Assembly: GCF_900109545.1 (NCBI RefSeq)
Contig: NZ_FOAP01000018.1
Location: 62,001 to 126,000 of the forward strand
Length of the DNA stretch: 64,000 nt
Direction of reading: 5' to 3'
DNA from: Stigmatella aurantiaca
GTDB taxonomy: Bacteria > Myxococcota > Myxococcia > Myxococcales > Myxococcaceae
In this document: piece by piece, positions 10,632-19,062 of the stretch
Position numbering within the stretch: position 1 is the first letter of the stretch
How the letters are laid out: each line of letters begins with the position of its first letter
Made by a program: the position numbers and the translations under genes
Notes under the pieces: model-generated
What the model saw: only the letters and a program-made list of their open reading frames with translations
The model's database searches: none
What the model was told of the DNA's origin: nothing

Positions 10632-11153
10632 TCACTCGCCCCACGGCTCCAGCTCCAGCCACCGCAGGCGTGCCCACTGGTGCAGCAGCGCCACCGTGTC
10701 CCTCGGCTCGGGCTCGGCCGCCTCGGACGGCTCGGGCCAGGGATAGAGGAGCCTCTCGCCCGCCGGCGCCGGGGACTCCACCGGGGGCGGCACCGGGGCC
10801 TCCGCGAACGGCAAGGGGGCGGCGCGCGGCCGCGGGCGGCGCAGGGGAATCACGGCTTGCAAGGGCAACGCCCTGTCCGTGGCCGGGAAGCTCCGGGCCG
10901 GGAGCCCCCGCCCGGCCGGTGTCCGCATTCCCCAGAGCGGCGCGGCGCCCGCCTGCATCGTCTGGACATCCTGGAGCCAGTGCGCAGGCCCCTCGCGCGG
11001 CGCCCCCCGGGGCCCCCGCAGCGGTGTGGCCGCGGACAGCTCCCGCCCGGGCAGCTCGGCCTCCTCCAGCACGGAGTCCGCCCAGGCCTTCATCCGCAGC
11101 GCCATGGAGCGCATCCACCCGCTTCGCGAGCGGCCCTTGAGCAGCTCATCCAC
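10632..11153 (-). CDS. Hypothetical proline-rich protein of the tail module
   Basis: I do not recognise a family. The frame is open from 11312, but the first part lies inside the tube gene. The most likely start is the GTG at 11153, which overlaps the tube stop by 8 bases and gives 173 residues; an ATG lies a few codons further on. The N-terminus is a basic, Met/Trp-containing helix, the middle is rich in Pro, Ala and Arg, and the C-terminus has an acidic-aromatic stretch (WLELEPWGE). Its place between tube and baseplate genes suggests a small structural or chaperone role in the tail-like particle. Confidence 0.6.
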   Translation of the reverse strand: MDELLKGRSRSGWMRSMALRMKAWADSVLEEAELPGRELSAATPLRGPRGAPREGPAHWLQDVQTMQAGAAPLWGMRTPAGRGLPARSFPATDRALPLQAVIPLRRPRPRAAPLPFAEAPVPPPVESPAPAGERLLYPWPEPSEAAEPEPRDTVALLHQWARLRWLELEPWGE

Positions 11154-11619
11154 GGCGGAGGGCCTCGAAGGACAGGACGAGCCGCGAGAGGGCCGCTTGC
11201 TGGCGCCGCGCATCGGCCGCCTCGCATTCCCAGTCCCGCAGCCCACAGCCCAGCAGCTCGTACCGGAACACCTCGGTGATGCCGTCCACGCCCAGCATCT
11301 GGATGGAGACATTCTTGCTGCGCGAGTGCCCCTCCATCGAGGCGAGGAACCAGTCCCACAGCTCCGCCGCGGTGCACAGCCCGTAGCTCAGCGACACGGA
11401 GCCCATGCCCAGCGGCAGCGAGGGCTTGCGCCCCCCGGTGCGGCCCTCCTCCCGCAGGGGGATGACGTCCACCCGCGAGCGCAGGCCCGTGCATTGGGTG
11501 AAGTGCCCCTGGACGGCGCCCCCCATGAGCAACTTGAAGCTGTAGGCCCGGAATGGGACCTGCGGCGCTCCCATTCGAAGGCCTTCCTCCATGCCTTTCA
11601 GGACCTTGGCTTCCGTCAT
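11146..11619 (-). CDS. Tail tube protein (gp19 / TIGR02241 family)
   Basis: A 157-residue protein of the conserved phage-tail tube family used in phage-tail-like particles and extracellular contractile injection systems. The typical start (P.RAYSFKL...G...G.FT.CTGL....D.IP.REGG-like) is visible at residues 22-62, followed by SVSLSYG and W.WFLASMEG.....NVSIQML, and ending with the family pattern R.ELLGC....WE....DA......A...L.LSFE. An AGGGGTGAG ribosome-binding site precedes the ATG. It is the first gene of the module, and no sheath gene lies next to it, as would be usual for a contractile system. Confidence 0.82.
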   Translation of the reverse strand: MTEAKVLKGMEEGLRMGAPQVPFRAYSFKLLMGGAVQGHFTQCTGLRSRVDVIPLREEGRTGGRKPSLPLGMGSVSLSYGLCTAAELWDWFLASMEGHSRSKNVSIQMLGVDGITEVFRYELLGCGLRDWECEAADARRQQAALSRLVLSFEALRRG

Positions 11620-11853
11620 TGCTCACCCCTGGACGATGACCGGCGCCCCCCGTCCCCTGGCCCCCAACATTCGGCAACGCCAGGAAGACGTGAAACACGG
11701 CAAGCAACCTTGCAATCAATCCCAGCCGGGAACACTTGCCCTGAGGGCCCGCCGCGCGTCATCCCGGCAACGGAAGTGGACCTGAGCCCCTTCTCTTTCC
11801 GCGAGCGCCCACGAATGATGGCCCCCTCCCCCCTTCGCGGAACGAGCCGCCCG

Positions 11854-12495
11854 ATGCCCCGACGCCCTTCCGTCCCCTCCCGCCCGGGCCTGACCGGCGC
11901 GCTGGTGCTGGGCCTGGCCTGGCCGGCGCTGGCGCAGGAGCCCCTGCCGCCCCCGGACCCCACGGTGAGCGCCGAGCCCGCCCCGGCCCCCGGCTTTACC
12001 CGGCTCGGGGTGTCCCTGGATGCCGGCGTGCCCGATGGCGTCGGCGTCTCCGCCGTGGTGCGGCCCTGGAGGTGGCTGCGGCTGCATGGCGGGGTGACGT
12101 CCAACACGCTGAGCATCGGGCTGCGCGCGGGGGCCAGCTGGGTGCCGCTCGCCTCCACCGTCTCCCCGTCGCTCAACGTGGACGTGGGCCATTACTTCGA
12201 CGCGAAGTACAACAAGCTCGTCGACCGGCTGGGCAGCAATCCCCTGAAGACGGACGCGCCCATCGAGGACGTGGGCTACGACTACGCGAGCGCGAGCGTG
12301 GGCGTGGAGGTGGGCAGCCCCAACCGCTTCGCCGCCTTCCTGCGCGTGGGCCTGAGCTACAGCACCCTCCAGGTGGACAACGCGGAGGGCCTGCTCCGGG
12401 ACGTGACGGACGACCCCGAGCTCACCTCGACGCCCCTGTCCCTGCGCTTCACCAGCCCCTCCGTCAAGCTGGGCTTCCTCCTCTACTTCTTCTGA
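11854..12495 (+). CDS. Predicted outer-membrane beta-barrel protein
   Basis: A 213-residue secreted protein. From the ATG at 11854 the N-terminus is a clear signal peptide (basic start, hydrophobic core, cleavage after PALAQ). An in-frame ATG at 11815 would add 13 residues that spoil this, so I prefer 11854. The mature part has a short Pro-rich linker and then alternating beta-strand segments ending in LKLGFLLYFF-like hydrophobic-aromatic residues, as in small outer-membrane barrels. I do not recognise a specific family. A lipoprotein gene follows after 11 bases, presumably co-transcribed. It is divergent from the tail module. Confidence 0.7.
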   Translation: MPRRPSVPSRPGLTGALVLGLAWPALAQEPLPPPDPTVSAEPAPAPGFTRLGVSLDAGVPDGVGVSAVVRPWRWLRLHGGVTSNTLSIGLRAGASWVPLASTVSPSLNVDVGHYFDAKYNKLVDRLGSNPLKTDAPIEDVGYDYASASVGVEVGSPNRFAAFLRVGLSYSTLQVDNAEGLLRDVTDDPELTSTPLSLRFTSPSVKLGFLLYFF

Positions 12496-12506
12496 GAGAG
12501 CCGACC

Positions 12507-13058
12507 ATGCGCCGCCTTCCCTTCCGCGTCCCCATGGCTTGCCTGGCGCTGCTCGGCACCGGCTGTGGCCCCCTGTTCTTCCTCGAGGCCGAGACGGAGG
12601 AGACGTGCACCGTCGAGCGGGGCCTCACCTTCCCCGCCGCGCTGCCCACCACCGTGAGCGTGCAGCAGACCGTCGTCTTTCCCCTGGAGGACATCGCCGA
12701 TGCCCTGCCCGATGGGGACACCGAGGCCACGCTGCGCCTCAAGAGCTTCGAGCTGACGCCCACCCAGGGCAATCCGGACTTGCGCGGCATCGAGCGCGCC
12801 CTGGTGTCACTGCGCAAGCCCGGGCAGACGGGCCTCACGCCCCTGCTGGAGTACCGGCGCACCTCCTCGCAGACGGCCCCGCGGAAGATCGCCGCCACCG
12901 GCACCGAGTCCGTGGACCTGGCGGCTCAGATCCGCGAGAAGGAGCTGGAGCTGGTGTTCGAGGCGCGCGGCGCGCTGCCCGCCCAGGAGTGGAAGGCGGA
13001 CTTCAGCGCCTGCGCGGGCCTGAAGGTCAAGGTGGACTACCTCGACTGGGTGTTCTGA
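12507..13058 (+). CDS. Putative lipoprotein of unknown function
   Basis: A 183-residue protein starting at the ATG 11 bases after the barrel gene. Residues 1-20 form a signal sequence ending in GTGC, a loose lipobox, so lipidation is likely but not certain. The rest is an acidic, beta-rich domain with no motif I know; it contains two further Cys residues, one near the start of the mature chain and one near the C-terminus, that could pair. Its spacing suggests it works with the preceding outer-membrane protein. Confidence 0.65.
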   Translation: MRRLPFRVPMACLALLGTGCGPLFFLEAETEETCTVERGLTFPAALPTTVSVQQTVVFPLEDIADALPDGDTEATLRLKSFELTPTQGNPDLRGIERALVSLRKPGQTGLTPLLEYRRTSSQTAPRKIAATGTESVDLAAQIREKELELVFEARGALPAQEWKADFSACAGLKVKVDYLDWVF

Positions 13059-13074
13059 CGCAGCGCGCCCGGCC

Positions 13075-13614
13075 TCACAGCTCGGTGGGCAGTTGCAGCG
13101 CGCCGCCGAGCACCCGGCTCTCCGCGTAGCGGGCGATGGTCTGCCGGAGGAACTCCAGGTGGTCCTCCTCCTCGGCCAGGCGGATGCCGAAGGTGTCGAG
13201 CGCCTCGTCGTCGTCGGCGTCCTCCGCCAGCGACATGAGCAAGTCCCACCCCGCGTTGTCCACCAGCTCCGCGGCCATCAGCGCGTGGAACAGGTGCGGC
13301 AGCTGGGGCGCCTGGCTCAGGATGACCTGCTCGATGCCCCGCGCCTCCTCCGTCACCAGCCGGGACAGCTCCGTCTCCCCGTTCACGTCCCCACCCAGGG
13401 CGCGAATCTGCTCCTCCAGCCACGCCTGGTGCTCGGCTTCCTCGTCCCGGTAGGCCCGCATCGTGTCCAGCATGCCGTGGATCTGCGGCTCTCCCGAGGA
13501 GGCCATCAGGGCCAGGACCCGGTCATAGAGCTTCACGCTCGTGCGCTCGAACGTGAGCCGCTCCTGCAGCAGGTCCACCAGCTTCTCCGGGTTCTTCTCC
13601 GCCAGCTTCCTCAT
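13075..13614 (-). CDS. Ferritin-like four-helix protein
   Basis: A 179-residue all-helical protein with the pattern of ferritin-like di-iron proteins: Glu in the first helix (ERTSVKLYD, about 23-31), E-x-x-H in the second (DEEAEHQAW, about 57-65), a Glu in the third helix (AAELVDNAGW) and E-x-x-H again in the fourth (EEEDHLEFL). These could bind two metal ions. The exact activity (iron storage, oxidase or DNA-protection type) is not clear. It lies convergent to the lipoprotein gene and 9 bases after the histidine-box membrane enzyme gene, with which it may be co-transcribed. Confidence 0.75.
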   Translation of the reverse strand: MRKLAEKNPEKLVDLLQERLTFERTSVKLYDRVLALMASSGEPQIHGMLDTMRAYRDEEAEHQAWLEEQIRALGGDVNGETELSRLVTEEARGIEQVILSQAPQLPHLFHALMAAELVDNAGWDLLMSLAEDADDDEALDTFGIRLAEEEDHLEFLRQTIARYAESRVLGGALQLPTEL

Positions 13615-13623
13615 GACAGGAAG

Positions 13624-14178
13624 CTATGCACTGCGGCGGCTGGCCTCCGCCGGGACGCGCGCCTCCCCTTCGGGCGACACGCCTGCTTGCCCCTCGGGCG
13701 AGCACCACGGGGCTTGGGTGCATACGAACTCTTTGCGCGTGCCCAGGACGAGATCGAAGAACGGGTGCGTCACACACCAGTTCGCGTTCTGGTCTTTGCC
13801 CATGTGGTGGTCGTAGTGCCACGGCAGGTGGACCCGCGCCCACTGCGGATCCAGGTGTGCCCGCCGGTGCACGAGGTAGTAGCGAACCGTCGAGTACCAC
13901 ACGGTGGCGGTGAAGAAGGGTGCCCGGGAGAACAGCGGCACGTGCCCCACCACGATGGCCGCCAGCCCCAGCAGCTCCTTGGCGTTGGTGGCCCAGCGCC
14001 CCCGGGGCTTCGTGTACTGGTCGTCCACCATCGCGTTGCGCCGGGAAGTCTGATGGTGCTCGTGCCAGTGGAAGCGCCAGAAACTCTTCGGGTTCTTCCC
14101 CAGCCCGTGCAGCAGGTATTTGTGGAGGAACCACTCCCCGAAATTGCAGTACGCAAGCCCCAGCGGAATACCGATCAT
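13624..14178 (-). CDS. Fatty acid hydroxylase / sterol desaturase-like membrane protein
   Basis: A 184-residue protein with four histidine clusters (HKYLLH, HWHEHH, HRRAH, HYDHH) spaced as in the membrane di-iron fatty acid hydroxylase superfamily, and hydrophobic segments between them. It should hydroxylate or desaturate a lipid at the membrane, but the substrate is unknown. The protein is short for the family, with the N-terminal membrane segments reduced. The last 25 residues are low-complexity (Pro/Glu/Ala). The ATG at 14178 has GGAG upstream. It is divergent from a TetR regulator across 89 bases that contain a palindromic operator candidate, so control by that regulator is likely. Confidence 0.75.
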   Translation of the reverse strand: MIGIPLGLAYCNFGEWFLHKYLLHGLGKNPKSFWRFHWHEHHQTSRRNAMVDDQYTKPRGRWATNAKELLGLAAIVVGHVPLFSRAPFFTATVWYSTVRYYLVHRRAHLDPQWARVHLPWHYDHHMGKDQNANWCVTHPFFDLVLGTRKEFVCTQAPWCSPEGQAGVSPEGEARVPAEASRRSA

Positions 14179-14230
14179 CGCGCGTCTCCGGTGCTGCCTC
14201 CGGCCACTGTTCCCCGGCCGCGGCGAATAC

Positions 14231-14244
14231 TGACTATTTGGTCA
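14231..14244. promoter_or_regulatory. Candidate TetR operator
   Basis: The 14-base imperfect palindrome TGACTATTTGGTCA has arms TGAC/GTCA plus an inner A-T pair. It sits in the short divergent region between the histidine-box enzyme gene and the tetR-type gene, just before a run of T. Palindromes of this TGAC-N6-GTCA form are common TetR-family operators. The assignment is by position and symmetry only. Confidence 0.55.
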
Positions 14245-14267
14245 CTTTTTTTTGAGATCGCAACTCA

Positions 14268-15002
14268 ATGTGTCCTAAGCCCCGCTCGCCCCCCCCCACT
14301 GCCATGCCTGCTCCCCCCACCCCGCCGCGCCGGCCGGGCCCCCAGGGCGGGCCCCGGGAGAAGAACCGGCGCGAGCGCATGAAGGTGCTGAGCGAGGCGG
14401 CCCTGCGCCTGTTCCTGGAGCGCGGGTTGGACGCCGTCACCATCGACGACATCACCCAGGCCTCGGAGGTGGCGAAGGGCACCTTCTACCGTTACTTCGA
14501 GGACAAGACGGCGCTGGTGGATGCGCTGCTGGAGCCGGTGCGGCGCGAGCTGCTCGATGGGCTGGAGGCCTGTGGCCGGGCCCTGTCCGAGGCGCGCGAG
14601 GTGGAGGCCATGTTCGAGGCGTACCGGGCCATGGCCGCGGTCATCGCCAGCGCGCTGCTCCAGTACCCGGGCGTGGTGCGGCTCTACCTCCAGGAGTGCC
14701 GGGGGCCCTCGGCGGGGGCCCGGATCAAAGTCGTGGAGCTCTCCCGGCTCGTGTCCCGGCACGCGGTGAGCATCACCGAGAAGGCGCACACCCACGGCCT
14801 GCTGCGGCCCATCCGCCCGGCCGTCAGCGGGCTCGCGGTGGTGGGCGCCGTGGAGCGGCTGCTCCTGGCGGTGCTGAGCGAGGAGCCCATCGGCAACCCG
14901 CTGGAGCTGCCCGACGCGCTCACCACGCTGGTGCTGGATGGGCTGCGGCTGCCGCCCCCGGTGGCCCGCCGGAAGATGGACGGGAAGCCCGGACGCCCTT
15001 AA
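14268..15002 (+). CDS. TetR-family transcriptional regulator
   Basis: A 244-residue repressor-type protein. The helix-turn-helix lies at about residues 38-84: VLSEAALRLFLERG..AVTIDDITQASEVAKGTFYRYFEDK, the classic TetR N-terminal domain, followed by an all-helical ligand-binding domain. The first 30 residues are Pro-rich and unstructured, so translation might instead begin at the ATG at 14304; neither start has a strong ribosome-binding site. It probably represses itself and the divergent fatty acid hydroxylase-like gene through the palindrome at 14231-14244. The ligand is unknown and may be a fatty acid. Confidence 0.88.
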   Translation: MCPKPRSPPPTAMPAPPTPPRRPGPQGGPREKNRRERMKVLSEAALRLFLERGLDAVTIDDITQASEVAKGTFYRYFEDKTALVDALLEPVRRELLDGLEACGRALSEAREVEAMFEAYRAMAAVIASALLQYPGVVRLYLQECRGPSAGARIKVVELSRLVSRHAVSITEKAHTHGLLRPIRPAVSGLAVVGAVERLLLAVLSEEPIGNPLELPDALTTLVLDGLRLPPPVARRKMDGKPGRP

Positions 15003-15012
15003 GGGTAGGGCC

Positions 15013-15678
15013 GTGGCGCGCAAGCGGAGCCAGGCCGGGGTGCAGGTGCCAGGGTGGGCGTGGTGGAGCCTGTGTGCGCTCCTCCCCCTCGTCCTGCTCA
15101 ACGGGGCCGTTGCCTTCCTGGGGGAGACCCAGGTGCCCCTGCTGTCGCTCTCCTTTCTGGCCGAGAAGGCGCACGCGCTGGGCGCGTACACCCAGCACCG
15201 CGCCGCGTGCCTGCTGGAGGAACACCCGCCGCTGGAGCCCCTCGTCGCCGAGGCCGAGCGCCGGCACCGCCTGCCCCCCGGGTTGCTCCAGGCCCTGGTG
15301 CAGGTGGAGTCCGAGGCGAAGGTGCACCGCATCTCCGCCGCCGGGGCCATGGGGCCCGGCCAGCTCATGCCCGGCACCGCGCGGATGCTGAAGGTGGAGG
15401 ACCCCTTCGAGCCCGCCGCCGCCATCGACGGCAGCGCGCGGTACCTGGCGCGGCAGCTCGCGCGCTACGGCGACGTGCGGCTGGCGGTGGCCGCCTACAA
15501 CGCGGGGCCGGGCTCCGTGGGCACCCGCGTGCCGCGCAACGGGGAGACGGAGTTCTACGTGGCGAAGGTGCTCAGCGCCTACGCGCGCCTGCGCCCCGCC
15601 CCGCCCCCGCCCGCCTCCGCCCGGCCCACGCCCCCGCGCCGGGCCGGGCCTGCGCCCAGGGGCACCCCGCATCCTTGA
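15013..15678 (+). CDS. Lytic transglycosylase (SLT domain)
   Basis: A 221-residue membrane-anchored peptidoglycan lyase. It starts at GTG 15013, preceded closely by AAGGGTAGGG. One hydrophobic segment (residues about 14-36) anchors or exports it. The SLT domain follows: the catalytic Glu in ALVQVESEAK, the AAGAMGPGQLMPGTA motif, and the AVAAYNAGPGSV motif near the end of the domain. The C-terminal 30 residues are Pro/Arg-rich and probably disordered. It cleaves glycan strands to leave 1,6-anhydromuramic ends. It is 10 bases downstream of the tetR gene, but any shared role is unclear. Confidence 0.87.
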   Translation: MARKRSQAGVQVPGWAWWSLCALLPLVLLNGAVAFLGETQVPLLSLSFLAEKAHALGAYTQHRAACLLEEHPPLEPLVAEAERRHRLPPGLLQALVQVESEAKVHRISAAGAMGPGQLMPGTARMLKVEDPFEPAAAIDGSARYLARQLARYGDVRLAVAAYNAGPGSVGTRVPRNGETEFYVAKVLSAYARLRPAPPPPASARPTPPRRAGPAPRGTPHP

Positions 15679-15694
15679 ATAGGGGCTTTTGGGT

Positions 15695-16432
15695 TCAGCG
15701 CTGCTCCAGGCCACTGGCCGCGGCGCTGTCCAGCCACAGCACCACGTCCCGGTGGAGCTGGAGGAAGGAGGCCGGGCACTGGGGGCTGACGGGGCCGTGC
15801 AGCATGGCCGTCACCGCGGCCGCCTTGCTCGCCCCGAACGCCAGCAGCAACACCTGCCGGGCCTGCATCAGGGCCGCCATGCCCATGGTCAGCGCCGCCA
15901 GCGGCACGCGCGTGGCGTCATTGCCGAAGAACGCCGCCAGCCCCTGGCGCGTCTCGCGCGACAGGAGCGCCCGGTGGCACGTGGCCACCAGCGCATCCCC
16001 GGGCTCGTTGAAGGCGATGTGGCCGTTGGGGCCAATGCCCAGCATCGCCACGTCCAGGCCCCCCGCCTTCTCCACGGCCGAGTCATAGCGCGCGCACTCC
16101 GACTCGGCCTCCGGGGCGCTCCCATCCAGGAAGTGGATGCGCTCGGGCAGCAGGTTCACGTGCTGGAAGAGGTGGCGATCCATGTAGGCCCGGAAGCTGC
16201 TCGCGTCGTCCGGCGGCAGCCCCAGGAACTCATCCAGGTTGAAGGACATGGCCCGGGACAAGTCCAAGGCCCCCTGGGCGTGCAGCGCCACCAGCTCGCG
16301 GTAGACGTTGAGCGGAGAGCGCCCCGAGGGAAGCCCCAGGACCAGCTCCGGCTTGGCGCGGACCTCGGTGGCGATGTGAGCCGCGCACGCGGCGGTGGCT
16401 TCCTGCTCGGAAGAGAAGACGCGGACTTTCAC
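15695..16432 (-). CDS. nagB: Glucosamine-6-phosphate deaminase
   Basis: A 245-residue enzyme that converts glucosamine-6-phosphate to fructose-6-phosphate and ammonia. Motifs seen are LGLPSGRSPL (phosphate binding), SFNLDEFLGL with the catalytic Asp, GIGPNGHIAFNEPG with the catalytic His and Glu, and the FGASKAAAV loop. The frame extends to a TTG at 16462, but the GTG at 16432 gives the usual NagB start (VKVRVFSS) and leaves the inverted repeat at 16445-16462 outside the gene. Neither start has a good ribosome-binding site. It is divergent from the amidase gene. Confidence 0.88.
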   Translation of the reverse strand: MKVRVFSSEQEATAACAAHIATEVRAKPELVLGLPSGRSPLNVYRELVALHAQGALDLSRAMSFNLDEFLGLPPDDASSFRAYMDRHLFQHVNLLPERIHFLDGSAPEAESECARYDSAVEKAGGLDVAMLGIGPNGHIAFNEPGDALVATCHRALLSRETRQGLAAFFGNDATRVPLAALTMGMAALMQARQVLLLAFGASKAAAVTAMLHGPVSPQCPASFLQLHRDVVLWLDSAAASGLEQR

Positions 16433-16444
16433 GGAGCGCCATGT

Positions 16445-16462
16445 TTGGCCCAGCCAGGCCAA
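16445..16462. promoter_or_regulatory. Inverted repeat, candidate operator
   Basis: TTGGCC-N6-GGCCAA with perfect 6-base arms lies in the divergent region between nagB and the amidase gene, just upstream of the favoured nagB start. This is where a regulator of amino-sugar use might bind. GC-rich DNA yields such repeats by chance, so confidence is low. Confidence 0.3.
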
Positions 16463-16518
16463 GAGAGGGGGCTTGTCACTTACCGCGAGAAGAAACCCCA
16501 GAAAAGGACTCTTCCGGT

Positions 16519-17958
16519 ATGGTCCCTCGCATGGACGCCTTCGCCTCCCTCGATGCCACCGCGCAAGCGGACCTCGTCCGCCGCAAGGACGTCCACCCGC
16601 GGGAGCTCGTGGACGCGGCCATCGCCCGCATCGAGCGGCTCAACCCCCGCCTCAACGCCGTCATCGCCTCGCGCTTCGAGCAGGCCCGCGAGGAGGCCCG
16701 GGGGCCGCTGCCCGAGGGCCCTTTCCGGGGCGTGCCCTTTCTCATCAAGGACCTGCTCGCCTCGTTCGCGGGCATGCCCCTCACCTCGGGCTCGCGCTAC
16801 CTGGCGGGCTTCGTCCCCCCGCACGACAGCGAGCTCGTTGCCCGCTACAAGCGCGCGGGCCTCGTCATCCTCGGCAAGACGAACCTCCCCGAGTTCGGCA
16901 TCCTCTGCACCACCGAGCCGCGCCTCTTCGGCCCCACCCGCAACCCGTGGAATCCGGACCACACCCCCGGGGGCTCCAGCGGCGGCGCCGCGGCGGCGGT
17001 GGCCAGCGGCATGGTGCCCTTCGCCCATGGCGGCGACGGGGCCGGCTCGCTGCGGATTCCCGCCGCGTGCTGCGGCCTGTTCGGGCTCAAGCCCTCCCGG
17101 GGGCGGATGCCCATGGGGCCGGACGTGGGCGACGTCATGCACGGCCTGGTGACCGAGCACGCCCTCACCCGCTCCGTGCGCGACAGCGCCGCCCTGCTGG
17201 ATGCCACCGATGGCGCCGATGTGGGCGCCCCCTACGCGGCCCCGCCCAAGGCCCGCCCCTATGCCCAGGAGGTCGGCGCGCCCCCCGGCACACTGCGCAT
17301 CGCCTATACCACCCGCGCCCACACGGGCGTCCCCATCGACCCGGAGTGCCAGGCGGCGGTGGACCAGACGGTGCGGCGGCTCACGGAGCTGGGGCACACC
17401 GTGGTGGAGGGCAGCCTGGAGGTGCCGGGCGAGGAGCTGCTGGCGCAGCACTTCATCGCCCTGTGGAGCGCCGGCGTGGTGCTCGCCATCGACGGGCCGT
17501 CACTCCTGACTGGTCAGGAGTCAGCGCCGGAGCACTTCGAGCCGCTCACCTGGGCCCTCTATGAGATGGGGCGCCAGCAGTCCGTGTCCCAGTACCTGCT
17601 GGCCCACCACGCGCTCCAGGGCTACGCCCGAGCCTTCGCCGCGAAGTTCGCGGACGTGGACGCCTGGCTGCTGCCCACCACCGCCGAGCCCCCGCCCCCC
17701 CTGGGCACCTTCGATTCCCCCCCGGAGGAGCCCCTGACGGGCCTGCTGCGCGCCGCCGCCTTCACCCCGTTCACCCCCCTGGCCAACCTCACCGGTCATC
17801 CGGCCATGTCCGTGCCCCTGCACTGGACGGCCGGCCACCTGCCCGTGGGCGTGCAGTTCGTGGGCCGGTTTGGGGACGAGGCCACCCTTTTCCGGCTGGC
17901 CTCCCAGCTGGAAGCCGCCTTTCCCTGGAACTCGCGCCTGCCCGCCCTCTTTGCATGA
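16519..17958 (+). CDS. Amidase (amidase-signature family)
   Basis: A 479-residue hydrolase of the amidase-signature family (GatA/6-aminohexanoate-cyclic-dimer hydrolase type). The Ser-Ser-Lys triad is visible: Lys in FLIKDLL, Ser in the [14 protein letters not shown] loop and the nucleophile Ser in [11 protein letters not shown]. The ATG at 16519 has AAAGGA upstream; another ATG at 16531 is possible. Being alone, without gatB or gatC, it is more likely a stand-alone amidase than the tRNA amidotransferase subunit. The substrate is unknown. Confidence 0.87.
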   Translation: MVPRMDAFASLDATAQADLVRRKDVHPRELVDAAIARIERLNPRLNAVIASRFEQAREEARGPLPEGPFRGVPFLIKDLLASFAGMPLTSGSRYLAGFVPPHDSELVARYKRAGLVILGKTNLPEFGILCTTEPRLFGPTRNPWNPDHTPGGSSGGAAAAVASGMVPFAHGGDGAGSLRIPAACCGLFGLKPSRGRMPMGPDVGDVMHGLVTEHALTRSVRDSAALLDATDGADVGAPYAAPPKARPYAQEVGAPPGTLRIAYTTRAHTGVPIDPECQAAVDQTVRRLTELGHTVVEGSLEVPGEELLAQHFIALWSAGVVLAIDGPSLLTGQESAPEHFEPLTWALYEMGRQQSVSQYLLAHHALQGYARAFAAKFADVDAWLLPTTAEPPPPLGTFDSPPEEPLTGLLRAAAFTPFTPLANLTGHPAMSVPLHWTAGHLPVGVQFVGRFGDEATLFRLASQLEAAFPWNSRLPALFA

Positions 17959-17994
17959 GACGAAGCCGGCCGCTCGCGCTAGAACGCGCATCTT

Positions 17995-19032
17995 ATGAAA
18001 GTTGCCGTTCTGACGGGCGGGGGTGACTGCCCCGGCCTCAACGCGGTCATCCGCGCCGTTGTCCGCCGTGCCACCGAGCACGGCTTCGAAATGATGGGCT
18101 TGAGAGACGGATGGAAGGGCCTCCTGGAGGACAACCACTTCCGCCTCACCCGGGAGACCACCTCCGGCATCCTCCACCGGGGCGGCACCATCCTGGGCAC
18201 CTCGCGCGTCAACCCCTTCAAGGTCGAGAACGGCCTGGAGAAGGTGAAGCGCGCGGTGGAACGCAATGGCATCCACGCCGTCATCGCCATTGGCGGCGAG
18301 GGGACGCTGTCGGCCGCCACGCGCATGTCCCAGGAGGGGCTGCGCATCGTCGGCGTGCCGAAGACCATCGACAACGACTTGAACGGCACGGACTTCACCT
18401 TCGGCTTCGACACCGCGGTGACCATCGCCACCGACGCCATCGACCGGCTGCACTCCACCGCCGAGTCCCACAAGCGCGTCATCGTCTGCGAGGTGATGGG
18501 CCGCCATGTGGGGTGGATTGCCACCTACGCGGGCATCGCCGGCGGGGCGGACGTCATCCTGGTGCCCGAGATTCCCGCGGACCTGAAGAAGGTGGCCGAG
18601 CACATCCAGCGGCGCAACGCGTCGGGCCGCACGTTCTCCATCGTGGTGGTGGCCGAAGGCACCCTGGTGAAGGCCTCCCCGGACCAGGACGAGCACCTCA
18701 TCACCTCGGGCGCGCTGGACGAGGCGGGCCGGCCGCGGCTGGGCGGCGTGGGCAGCATCGTGGCGCAGCAAATCGAGCAGCGCACGGGCTTCGAGACGCG
18801 CGTGTCGGTGCTGGGCCACATCCAGCGCGGCGGCGTGCCCACCGCGCACGACCGGGTACTCGCCACGCGCTTCGGCGTGCACGCGTGCGACATGGTGGCC
18901 CGCGGCGAGTTCGGGCAGATGGCGGCCCTGCGCGGCAATGACATCGTCAGCGTGGACCTGGCGCTGGCCACCAAGGAGCTCAAGCGGGTGCCCGAGGAGT
19001 TCTTCAAGGTCGCCCAGGTGTTCTTCGGGTAG
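17995..19032 (+). CDS. pfkA: 6-phosphofructokinase
   Basis: A 345-residue glycolytic enzyme that phosphorylates fructose-6-phosphate. Visible are the nucleotide loop TGGGDCPGLN at residues 7-16, the IGGEGTL loop (Gly after Glu, the pattern of ATP-using rather than pyrophosphate-using enzymes), the catalytic PKTIDNDL, the MGRHVGW effector/substrate motif and the LGHIQRGG motif. The length and the TIDND..GTD..FGFDTA region fit the bacterial mixed-substrate (PFK III-type) group. It stands alone, 30 bases before xdhC. Confidence 0.93.
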   Translation: MKVAVLTGGGDCPGLNAVIRAVVRRATEHGFEMMGLRDGWKGLLEDNHFRLTRETTSGILHRGGTILGTSRVNPFKVENGLEKVKRAVERNGIHAVIAIGGEGTLSAATRMSQEGLRIVGVPKTIDNDLNGTDFTFGFDTAVTIATDAIDRLHSTAESHKRVIVCEVMGRHVGWIATYAGIAGGADVILVPEIPADLKKVAEHIQRRNASGRTFSIVVVAEGTLVKASPDQDEHLITSGALDEAGRPRLGGVGSIVAQQIEQRTGFETRVSVLGHIQRGGVPTAHDRVLATRFGVHACDMVARGEFGQMAALRGNDIVSVDLALATKELKRVPEEFFKVAQVFFG

Positions 19033-19062
19033 GCCGCGCCCGCAAGCGCCCGCGCCCCGCCC

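Noticed and set aside
10489-11118. Alternative frame across the Pro-rich gene
   Set aside because: That frame starts inside the tube-overlap region and runs into the baseplate gene; the frame ending at 10632 starts at the correct overlap and leaves a normal 40-base gap.
7519-11619. Integrated prophage
   Set aside because: No integrase, terminase, capsid or lysis genes are present, and the codon use matches the rest of the window.
11620-11853. Possible small gene between the tail module and the barrel gene
   Set aside because: Short open frames exist but none has a ribosome-binding site or a recognisable protein; the region is more likely the divergent promoter region.
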